64,000 nt of DNA from Echinostoma caproni. Its lineage: Eukaryota; Platyhelminthes; Trematoda; Plagiorchiida; Echinostomatidae. The position numbers and the translations under genes were made by a program. Position 1 is the first letter of the stretch. Each line of letters opens with the position of its first letter. The stretch is taken from NCBI GenBank assembly GCA_900618425.1, contig UZAN01041053.1:1-64000 (forward strand). Reading direction: 5' to 3'. This document shows positions 1-11,600 of the stretch, piece after piece. The notes beneath the pieces were generated by a model that was not told the DNA's origin, searched no databases, and worked only from the letters and a program-made list of their open reading frames with translations.

Positions 1-40
<40 letters not shown>

Positions 41-930
41 TTATCTATCTATCTGTCTACACGTGTACCACTCCATCTCGCCATTTATCGATTTTTCTAT
101 CTTTTTATTTGTTCATATGTCTATGAATTGACTTTTGTTTTTTCTTTCGGTCCTTTTTTACTTTTCTTGCTTTTGTTTTAACCATTTCTCCGTTGTTCCG
201 TCTCTGTATCCAACTATTTATCTATCGATGTATTCTACTTTCTTTCTTTTTGTTTTTATCTCTATCTATCTGGATCTTATTTTATGAATCTTCCTTACAA
301 TTTATATGTTCGTGTCTATCCGTGTATCCATTTATCTCTGTACATATTGGTCTAACACTCCGATTATCTGTCTATGCATTTCTCAATCTAACTTTCTTCC
401 TCTGTTTCTATCCAACTGTCGGTCTTTGTATCAATCCATCTGTCCAGTTTCTGTCCACGTAAGTATCTATCTATGCATCTATCTACCTTACTATCTACCT
501 ATCTACCTTTGTATCTATTTTGCTATGTATGAGTCTGTCTAACTTTCTTTCTTTCGGTCTATATATCTTTATCCATCTATCTATCCATCTTTTTATCTGT
601 CTTTTTTGACTCCTTCAATGAATCAGTCTTTGTTTATATCTATTTGTCGATGTGTATGTTTATCTATCTTTCTATGTTTTTTCTCGCTGTCTTTGTATCT
701 CTGTATCTATCCATCTGTTTATGTCTATCGATGTCTGTCTGTCTGCTTATGTATCCATCTATTCAGTTGTCTCTCTATCATCCCTGTCCATATTCTTCTA
801 TTCACCTGTCTATCTCATAATCCATTTTTCATGCTATCTTTATGTATCAGTCAGTTTTTTTTCGTTCCGCATACCTGCCTATCTACCTCTCTACATACTT
901 ACTTGCCTACCTACCTACTTATCTGATTTC
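1..930. repeat. Degenerate CTAT tetranucleotide satellite
   Basis: Positions 1-54 are nearly pure CTAT repeats. Interrupted CTAT/CTGT/TTTCT pyrimidine-rich sequence continues to about 930. Long open frames here (193-1002) are a by-product of the short period and are not genes. Confidence 0.9.
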
Positions 931-2195
931 TGTTACATTCTACATTATTTTTATGCACTGGCTACATGTTCTCAATGGAGTCGGCTTGAAACATGTACAT
1001 AACAGCAATTGGTTAATAAAATTGATACATATAAATATAGTGTTTTCACAATTTCATACTTCCATCAGTTGAAATTATGGCTTGTCGTTTGAGTTCTTTT
1101 GGGATTCCCGCCATTAGTTTGTCAAAGGTTTCTGGTTTTCAATTTTGGTTTCTTCCCGCTAAAGATTTTTATAAGACATTCATTTGCGAGTTGTCCCCAC
1201 ATAACAGATTTTACATTGCAGGCATTGCAAATGCATTTTCGGTTTTATTACGCTCAATGGGATTTTATTTTGCTACTTACTATGCAATTACTAATTGAAT
1301 AACTATATCGTGCAGACGATTTTTTGTGTGGCTTTCTTAGCCTGATCATACTCGCAATTAATGAGCAGTTTCTTTCTGTAAAGTAAGTGCACATCTCTCA
1401 TTGAACTAGCTCACCAACCAATCTATACTGCCAATTTTCCAGGCACTGCAAAACGTCAGTCGATGGAGGTCACTTGTAATACTGCTGCAAAACAAACAGT
1501 TGTTGATACATGATCAATAACTTTGATTTCATGTTTATTGTTTCATTGAGTAATAACAATCCAACGACGAAAAGAATTCAGTCGACAACTAAATGCCATG
1601 ATTAACGACCAAGCTTGAAATTGTAAATAATTCAACCACTCAAGTTCCTCACCTTGGCTCATCATTGTGTCTTTGCTTGTTTCCATCGTATGAATATGGC
1701 TGTTTCAACAGGGATTTCAGATTAATCATAACAAAATGTTTTATTCAAAATGTGATCAATCATATGGAAAGGGCATCGTACGCATACCGGAGATTACTAT
1801 TCATAGGTGATCCGCAAACAGTCTTCCATAGGTATATCTTGAAATTGGGAGATAATCGTTTGTTGATAATAATCAGAATTTTGTCCTCAACCTGATTTCT
1901 GAATTCAGAAATAATGTATAGAGGAACGAATTTTATTGCTTGCGCGAATCTCAGACAGATTGGTTACGATTTAAGCATTCCCATTCACCCAACCATTCGC
2001 GAAATGGTTCATTCGTTCACACATTGGCAAAACCCGCAGGCAAATGGAGTTATTCGAAGAAAATGGGAATTCAGGGGTAGCGAAACGATAAAAAAGAGAA
2101 ATAAATGGAAAGGAGGTCAAAGAACAATTTGAGTGAGTGTAGGAGAGAGGACCAAAATCGCAAACGGCATAAATCTGCACAAACGTGTAGATGCA
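931..2195. other. Intergenic, no feature recognised
   Basis: AT-rich sequence beyond the 3' end of the Shroom-like gene. No coding, repeat or structural signal was supported. Confidence 0.5.
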
Positions 2196-2201
2196 TTTAT
2201 T
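2196..2201 (-). promoter_or_regulatory. Candidate polyadenylation signal of the Shroom-like gene
   Basis: AATAAA on the minus strand, about 400 bases downstream of the stop codon. I saw no earlier AATAAA on that strand between them. Confidence 0.4.
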
Positions 2202-2601
2202 AAAAACATTTTCTCAAGTCATAATTAAACGGATGACAATGATTTTGGGGATAACAGCGGGAATGAAAGTGGGGATAATTGGTGGCGATGAGCCACAGGG
2301 GTAACATAATACACGGGAAACTTGAGCTAGTAGCTCACACATTGATCATGACCACGTAGAAGTCGAAAAGCTTGCAGAAGCTTGAAGATTCAAACGGAAA
2401 ACCGTCATACTGAATATTAAGCAACACATGGCAATGGACACAATCCGGTTACCTGTTCATCTATTCTGCAATAAACAAGTTGCAGTGAACTCGAATTTTT
2501 GTCAAGTGACTTTGAAAGTCAGCAGAGGGTATTCATCTTTTGATGTGCTCTGTGGGGCTTCTTCATTCCAGTTGGTTCCCTAGAAATGACTACAGTGACG
2601 G
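2202..2601 (-). other. Probable 3' UTR of the Shroom-like gene
   Basis: Sequence between the TGA stop and the first AATAAA on the minus strand. No repeat or open frame of note. Confidence 0.4.
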
Positions 2602-2682
2602 TCAGTATGTTACCACGAGTCTTTGCTGATCCTGAATACTGTCGCAGATTTCTTGGTCCACAAATATTTCTGTTTCCAAAAC
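2602..2682 (-). CDS. Shroom-like gene, terminal coding exon
   Basis: This 81-nt exon follows acceptor TCTATTTTTCAAAG, enters in phase 0 and ends in TGA at 2604-2602. Its 26 residues, including FVDQEICDSIQDQQRLVVTY, form an amphipathic helix matching the last ASD2 helix (Ile-Glu-Gln-Arg-x-Leu-Glu-Asp-Lys-Ile...). The exon is short and was found by phase and pattern rather than length, but it completes the domain at the expected point. Confidence 0.7.
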   Translation of the reverse strand, partial: VLETEIFVDQEICDSIQDQQRLVVTY

Positions 2683-5600
2683 CTTTGAAAAATAGATGAA
2701 TTGAAAATCCGGTCATAAAGTTGAAGCGATTCTAATAAAGTATGTGACAATTTGTACCTGAGGATAGACGTTGCGTTGTTCAGAAAGACATTTTTCATGC
2801 CGATGGAACACAACTCTCAGTCAAAAGAATAGATGCCTTTGAGAAATACAAATAATCAAGGCATAACATCCTGGAATAAAAATTCTGTAACCGCGTCACA
2901 TCCATCATAACAAAAAGCAAATGAACATCAAAGTTTAAGGACGAAGTTATTCAAAAAAAAAACATTTCGTTTAGAGTGTTCAGTTGAACATAAAATAACA
3001 ATAATTGAAAACCTTCCCTATTTCATTTTAGAGTTGAACCCATCAGGTACGCTTTTGAATCAATTTTGCTTTGGCGGCCATACACCAAGAAGAAGTTTCC
3101 TCATTATTGCATATTTAAAGTAGCCAGTTGAAAAGCAGTGCCACTGTTTTTGCTTCTTCGATGACCTGTTTTCCTATGGAGACTAGCCAAGGATACTGAA
3201 CTAAACTAGGAATCAAAACACGAAAGATTATGAATAACTGTTTTTTGGACAGGTTAATGCAAACAAAATGACCATAAGACGGAAACACACATTTGTTGCT
3301 TATTACTTATTACTATGCTCAGCTTCACTATTATTGAAAGAAACGTGGTCAGATATGAATTTAGTAAAGTCTTTTATCCAAATAATGTATGAGATAATAT
3401 TACGTACTTTCATGCACCCCTTGACCATTAAAACGTAGTTTAATTTCAATCCTCATTCAAGTTTTATTCCTGTATTTCAATTGGTGACAGTTTTAGACTA
3501 GTTAGATAATCCTACTGTTAAAACACTAAGAGATTACTTAAAACGCGTATATAGAATCACAAGCAACAGATTCATTATGCGACGGTCATTCTCCCGTTTC
3601 CTTGTCCTAAGGGTCGGGAAAATTTGTCTTCATTGGTCTAGTTTTCTCTCTTCTATTTTTGTATTTCTCTTCAATCTTTGGTTTTCTGTGCCATGTGTAA
3701 AGATTTTGGATATATATATATACATAAGATAGCGAGTGGAGAAAAGCTGTTGGTTATTTTTTTCTCTTATCAGGCAGCGGGGATGGTTCTGATCAAATAT
3801 ACTTAGGTTAAAATAAGAAAAAAGATATCGTATTGTAAATGCTGATGAAGATAGGGTCGTCTTGGTAGAAATACTTTCAAAATTGGAGAAATTTATATTG
3901 GATTACTTACGTGGTAGGTCACAAGCCATTGCATTGTAGTAGCCAGGTGCAAGGAAATTCGATCACGCAGGAGAACGGGGACGAGATAGTTCTGATCCAT
4001 TTTGGCTGGGGAAGTGACTGTGTCATCAGCTGTTGTTTTCTCCTCCGAGTTACCATTCGGTATCACGGAAGGAGTGGATAAACAATGTGTTCCGAAAACA
4101 GACCAAGATTCAGTCAGTCTCAAACCCGGCGGAATGCTCTCAAGCAATCGCAAACGACAATTTTCTTGGTTTACACGCAAATCCTGTGCTTCTTTTATTT
4201 GTTCTTGTAAGTGGTGTTGTCGATTTTTAAGTTCCTCCTAAATTGAGATAAAATAATGCGGCCGAGTCATTTTGGAGACGCTGTTCACTGTCATTCTCAT
4301 GAATCAATAAATATGTTGATCAAGGCGAAATGGATAACAGAATATTCCTCTTATCAATACTTTTGTAATGGTAAATGAGAAACAACATATATAGATATGG
4401 ATGAATAAATGGTTTGAAGTCTTGTGAAGTACCGCATTTAGAAACATCAGTACTCTCTCTCTATATATATAATGTAACGGGGGATCAAAGGAGAAAGTCA
4501 CCGCGGATATGGCAAATGAGGTGTCAACTGAAAATCTGCGAAGCACTAGACAGCTGTTTTGACCTGCTTGGGTCTCATCAGCAGTGTGAATCCAACGACC
4601 CAACTGGGGATCAAACCCGGGACCTCACAAGCAGAACTCAAGCATGTTATATACACGACGAATTTACCTTTGAAATTGAATCCAATCCTCCATTACTCAC
4701 ATGAAATAAAGGGTCAAGTTGTGAATGATTTCAACTGAGTCATAACCCGGAGGCCAGTGAGGTCTGGGGCCGCAACAAGCTCGCAAAGATGGGTTGCGCT
4801 GTATGATGTAAACGGAAAATGAAAAAGGTCTTATCAGCTGCCCGGTGGCCGAGTGGGTAGCATGTTTGCGTTCTACCTGTAAGGTCCCGGGTTCGTTTTC
4901 CACTGGGATCGATGGATTCGCACTGCTGATGAGACCCAACTAGGTCGAAACATCTGTCCAATGCCTCTCAGCTTTACAGTTCACGCTTTGTTTGCTTTAT
5001 ACATGACGAATTCAACTTTGAAACAAACGTTGTTTGTCCATTTCCACTCATTTCTCTTCACGATCCTCCGAGGCTGGCACAACCGTGGTGATGATGGAGT
5101 GTGCAAGCTGATCGTTCTGGTTTTCGAAAAGGGCAGGACTGGTGTACGGTTGCGAAACACGATGGCGTGAAGTATAGGACCGCTTACAATTAGATTAACG
5201 CTAATGAACTGTATTATAAATGCCAACTGAAAGGCGGAGGAAGGGAAAAATGAAACGGAGATCGATGAGCTGAACACCTACCTAGAAAAAGTCCCCACAG
5301 TTCCATTCAAACTTTTGACGATTCGAATCAAAGCAGAGTTTAAGGTGTCTTGTAGGTGATGGTTATTTATATTGCCGGCTAATAACTATTAACAATCTTC
5401 ATTTCATTCCATCTAGCATGAACAATGTGAAGAAAAAGTGATCTACCTACGATATGCTCTTCAAATATTTGAAGTAGACCATTTGCATTTGTTGGATTGA
5501 TGAAACGAACTTCAACTTGTTTCGAATTAAGGCAATGGGTCAGTCTACCAAACGTACATGTTCATGCTTTCCCGTATGCAGCATCTAATAGGTGCCATGG

Positions 5601-8600
5601 CTGAATCGAGAATGATATCGTGCAAAACCAAACGTGGAGGATATCGGTGGGAAGACTGCACGTAGTGGGTGTGATGTGCTCTTGATCAGCTACAGCAAAC
5701 AGTACCCATTAAGCAGATCATTGTCCTGTGTGACAATGCTCCTTGCCACAACAGATTGAAGGAGGTATGCACTGAGATTGAGTGCAGTGAGGCAAAGCTG
5801 CTGAGGATGCTACCATGCTAATGCTCAATCATATTGACTATATGTGTAACGAAGTCAAGCGAGATTTGAGCGCTAATTATCTCAGTCTCCTTCAAGGGAA
5901 TCCTGAAGGAGTAATCACTCAAAAAGAATGATGAACGCAGTTATTGGAACAATAAATTTTGAAAGCGACTTCGTTGATCCCCAATGTTCATTGCGTTAGG
6001 TTTGTGCGACATTCGCAGACATTTCAAATGCGTTATTGAGGATGAGGACATGGTAGACCACTAAGATTCGCTCAGACAGAGGACGTTGAAACTTATGTTC
6101 TTAAGGCAACCAAAGATTGATTTCTCAATTGTTGTCTTGATTTTGTGGTTTATTCGGTAGCGTGATTTCAGTTCACGTAGTGGGGATATTTCGGATCAAT
6201 TGGGGCTTGGTTGTCATGCAGGAACACCAGCTAAGAACAAAAGAGAGAGCTTATGTACGCTCATCTTTTACTTGCAACCATTTTCAGAACTTTGCACTAG
6301 TTAACCCATTACATGCACAAATTTTGACAAATTTTCGTATATCTGTGTTTTCTTTTTCTTGTACAGTGATAAACTAATGGAAATGGAACAGTGATTTTAA
6401 GATACAGTGTAAAGAATGAAACGCAGCATTTTAATAAGTTCACCAAAATCAAAATATCGACCGCATATTTCGTTTTGTAATATAATAGACAATCCAGAGT
6501 TACAAAAATTCCTGTGAGAGTATATCGAATTCGAAAAGGAGGTGATAACTGACCATAGTTGGGTGAGGGAGTTGCGAACATTTCAGTTTGAACGTCCAAT
6601 AATGTCCGTTTCCTTTTTTAAAATTAATGCTTCACTCTGGTAAGTGAATGCAGCTTTATTCCGCTGATTGTACCAAACATGGACAAAGAATCAATTTGAT
6701 ACTGACGTACCGTCGTACCATCGATTTTCGTTTCACTGAATTGTTTGTCAACTTTTATCCGTTCGAATGCAGTCATCAGTAACAAATCAAATCAGTTTAA
6801 CTATGTGGAATATGCAAATGATTGATTTAATTAATAATAGAAGGGTTCTAGTGTCGAATGTTACAACAAGGCTCGATAAGAAACGAATAAATTTTTAGTA
6901 TTGGACGAGGAGATGGGCTGTTCCTCAACGTACCTAGGCAATTCCTACGGAAATTTGTCAAGCTATGTCGCATAGATGATAAGCACAAGCCTGAATAATT
7001 GCTTAGTTTGCTTTGAGTTCTACTGATCTTCACAAAATATTTCTGGCAAGTACAACTACTTCGTTATTCTGCAACAAATACAATCTTCACAAAATGACAT
7101 ACGGATAAAAAGACAGATTGAAGGGGTCACCGAAAGATCGGTACTCACTGCATTTTTTCTCTGAAAGTGAACTAAGTGTCAACCATGGTCTAAATAGCAC
7201 AAAACTGCAGAATGAAACTTTGGTTTTTAGTCTGTACCAATCTGCTGCGCCGAGTTAAAGTGATTAAGAACAACAACTGAATACAATCATGTTCGTTTTT
7301 CAGCAGAATTGTGGTTAACATAGGGACTCTAACGGGAATTTGTCATTGGCTAGTAGCTAACAGGTGATGTGGACCGGCGGTTCAGTATAGACTAGTTCGT
7401 TTGATAGAACCCCAGCACTGAAGTCCTAAATCCCACATTTGTTGACGACCCACCTTCAGTGGAGTTTAAAACGTGCATGCAAAACACAACTGCATGCCAA
7501 ATCAATTACATTTAGGAAATAATGATATTAAAGATGTTCCCATGTATGACCTTTCAGATTTATCTTTTGCCTTTTGAATGGAAAACAAACGCTTGAATGT
7601 GATGAGGTTACAGAGTTCTATACAGGTCCATTGCCTGTCTGTCGTCAGTCCAGTTGAGAAGACAGAAGTGTTTATAGTGGTGTTTGTAGCAGGAAGAACA
7701 TTTCAGTGACTGATAACTTAATCCGGAATAGCTTTACTTTTCTTGAAATTTGTATGACAAGCGAAATGAGTGATTAAAAAGTGATCGAAAGAACGTCGTC
7801 TGTTTTCGGAATTCACTTTAGTAGTCTCTTTCCTAGATCACATGAATAGGGCTCATACCTTTGGGAAGTTCCTGTTACCTAAAAATTAGGCTCATTTAGG
7901 CAGGAGCAATTAAATTCGTTCTTATTTTCACTTCGTTTTATTGGTGCAAAATTAAAGGTCATAATTGTACATAGAAGAAAGCTGGGTTTCTGTAACCGAA
8001 AAACGTCACGCTTTTGGTATAGATCGTGCAGTACACTGCACGATCTGATTATTCCGTGCTTATGGTCTTTTCATCTTATTTGATTTAAGCCGTTAACGGG
8101 TTCTCGTCCAATGCTACTGTGATTTCAATAAAACATGATTTGGTATTATGGCCTCTCAGTTATGTAATAATTCATGGAGAAGTACAATTTAATGCCGATT
8201 AACTTCTTGTTGGATATATATATATCTTAGAGCACATCAGTGGTGCATATTCAGCAACCAGTCCGGGATCTGATTTCCAGAATCTTGGCGTGAAAGGCAT
8301 GCATTTTACCCCTCTACCTACAGTTTGGTGATAATAGTGAAAATTATGAGTTGGTTCACATGTCATCTTCAATGATTTCCATTTGGTTAATTGAGTCGGA
8401 CGGTAACGAAAGGAGAAAAAAATGGGCAAATTGTTTACTCCAATTGAAATCCTACTAGGAACAACAGGTTTCTATCTAGATTTGATCAAGCTTGACTAGA
8501 TTTCATTTAGGTTTAAAATCAGTAACAAAGCAACGTACCATTGTCTGTTTTGGATCCGGATCACTCCAATGAAAATCACGTTGGGACTGGCAATTAAGGC

Positions 8601-11600
8601 ACTTAATTCTAGCATCCAAATATGCTAAACGGCGAGACAAATGACACAGGAGCTTCACTGCCTCCAGAGTATTGTTGTGCCATCGATCGAAACGAACGAC
8701 CACATTTCCAATCGGGGTTTCTGTTCCATCCAGAGTGGTTTGTGAATGACTAAACAAATTTGTTGAGGAATTGTGCTCACTTCCAGTAAACAGCTCAATC
8801 AGTTTGTTTCGAAGCTTTAAAAATCAACAGATTTGAATTGGGAATGAGTATGAATTATTTATTATCTATGACTAAAAATGATAGCAATACAATATTTTAA
8901 TAATTTACCACTGGAGTAGTGGTCAAATTAAATAAATATACAAGGGAGCGCAATATGGTCTCAGATATTTATGTGTAAACAGAGTAGGTCACTGCGAAAA
9001 CGTTTTTCAAAAGGATGATCCGAAAACTAGTGACTAGGAAACACTTATGAAATCCAGTTTCAATAAATTAGGTTAGAGCAGGATAAATACTTCTTGGGCG
9101 CACAATAAAATGTTCGCAGTGGACTGCCCTGTAGGGAGTCCAATACGTGGCTCATGTATTATTGCAGTAGTAATTCGGCTAAATTTTCATCAATAACCAC
9201 ACAACCCCACACAAAGAGCTTATTTCAGTAGGCAAAATATACACTTCTTAATAATGTTTCACTCAATTTGCTTCTAATCAACAGAAGGACACCGATTTTG
9301 GGGCTATCAAAATAACTGATACTAAAAATTGAGTATATGAGTATCAAAATCGATTTCAAAGATAATAAAAGGGATTAGATCTGCTGAGCGAATAACGTTA
9401 CCAATAAAATAGTATCGAACAAATTCACGACGTTTTCATATCAACAACAAGAACTGAGGTTCACTTGTGATTGTGATAGCCTTCATTAACCTTTGTGCAG
9501 CTCACTGATCTGCTCTCCACCAATACCCATGAAATTAATCCTGACCTATACCTTCAAAGCATAATTTTCAGTAGCAGTCTAAATTACTAAATAATTCCCA
9601 TTCCAGCTGAAAATGTAAGGGGTACGTTGTTGCAGCTCGGAGGATAACAACTGGGATCACAACTAGCTAGTAATACAAAGATACAGACGCAAAAGAAAAC
9701 GATAATGAGGTCCCTAATGATGGTTAAAGAAATTCATTACTTGATTATTATATAGATACAGGATTTTCAAATCTAAAGAGAAAAGGATTAATTGCTGCTC
9801 ATTCCATTTTGCTCATCCAGTGAGTATGCAATCGTTTCTGACTGCTAGGCACATACTAAACCACTGCATTCTTATTCTCGTTTTCTGTCCAGTCACCTTC
9901 TCTGTGAGATACTACCTGCTCACTAATTGTGAAATGCGTAGAGGGCAGTGGAGTAAGGAAACTGAGAGGAAGTTGTCAGTTTCGGGAGGGAATAAATACC
10001 GGTTTGTATTGCATTGAAATTTAACATTTTCATATGTTTTCGATTCCTTAATTCCGGATTCAATAGATGTATGCTCGGTGATTGGGAGGAGAACAGCGGT
10101 AGATGTGCTCAATGCACACACGAAGAAAAATTTGAAATCATTTGATCGTCAAAATGCGAATAACTTCTGAATTAATGTTGAAAGATATTAGATATTTTCT
10201 AGGCGTGTTCTTATGTTTTCACACGAAGCGTGAGGCCCATGAAATGAACACCCGATGTGCAAATGCAATTTATTACCAATCTGTGCTCCCTCATGAGATC
10301 ATGCTTTTAAGGAATGAAAGACCTTGATAAAGATGAGAATATCTTATACGCATTACTCAAAGACAACTAGTTTTCTCCAGGAAGTAAAAGATATTTTGTC
10401 AAGCTGAATCCATTGTCATCACTGTCCGTTTGTAACAACACATGGTTAAGTTCCTTGATGGAATTGTACTTCCCACAGGCATTTAAAAGCACTGGCTTTC
10501 AAGCCGGTGTTTTTAAATTGCAATTAAACACCTTGTTTGATTATCAACCGATATACATAGCTCATTTTGCCCAACCATCAACCTTAAATTTGACCAGCTT
10601 GATTTATTTCTTGGAAATGTTCCACAGAGTATGTATTCATCAGAAAACTAACAATAATTCGAAACCATGCAGTCTCGTGAGTATAAGGGATAAACCGCTC
10701 AATGATAAGGCGTTGCTCAGTTCACCTGAACTAGTAATCCGGTACCTGATTCATGCTCGAAAGCAAATTGAATGCTTCTACTGTTCCGTTAATGACGTAT
10801 CTCCTGTCCATACTTTACTCGACACAGAGCACTATCGGTAAATATGCGTACAATTTTCACCAATCAGCCTTAACTGAGATAATGAGTACTTAAATATCTG
10901 CCTGGACTGGATTTTTTTATGCTTTATTCCACAGATAGTGATCATATTCAATATATTGCATACTCGTCCCTTAAAATCGATAAAAAATGGGATCGCGATA
11001 AATGCCTCTATTTGATGTTAAAGGTTTTCACTTTCTACAAGCGTATATCTTCGCAATCAGTTCAGTTCAGTTTTTACAACCATTAATCATGCACATTCGT
11101 GCGCGGGTTTTGGTTGCTGTCTTTTGGTTGCCCGTTTGGATAAAAGAGCAAAATGAAGATTGGATCGAAGCAAATTCAAGCTACTGTGCTCCTGTGTAAA
11201 ATGAGGAAAAGATGAATCGTTTGACTTAAAGAGTATTAACAAGGCTAGTGTTTAGAATATAAAAGAGAAAATGTTAGCCCACGAAAAACGATGTCCAGTG
11301 CGTAAACTGAGTAGATATATTAATTCCTGTTAGTATCTGTTTAACTGATATTCATGCGTATAATGAGGATCGAAATGTACTGAAAGAAACTAACCCATTT
11401 TTGTTCACTGGAATTTCTGTTCACCCGCTGTTCTGCGTCAGCCAACTGGTGACGCTTCCATGTAAGTCTTTCGGTCATACATCGTGCGAGGCGACGAAGC
11501 ACTGTGGACACGTTCGGCTGGGGATAAGCTGCAGATTCGTCACTAAGACTGTTTGAAACCGCCATGTCCATATCGGAGGCAATTGAGGTATCAGAATCAC

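Noticed and set aside
193..1072. Several overlapping plus-strand open frames
   Set aside because: They lie in or beside a degenerate CTAT satellite, whose period leaves frames open by chance.
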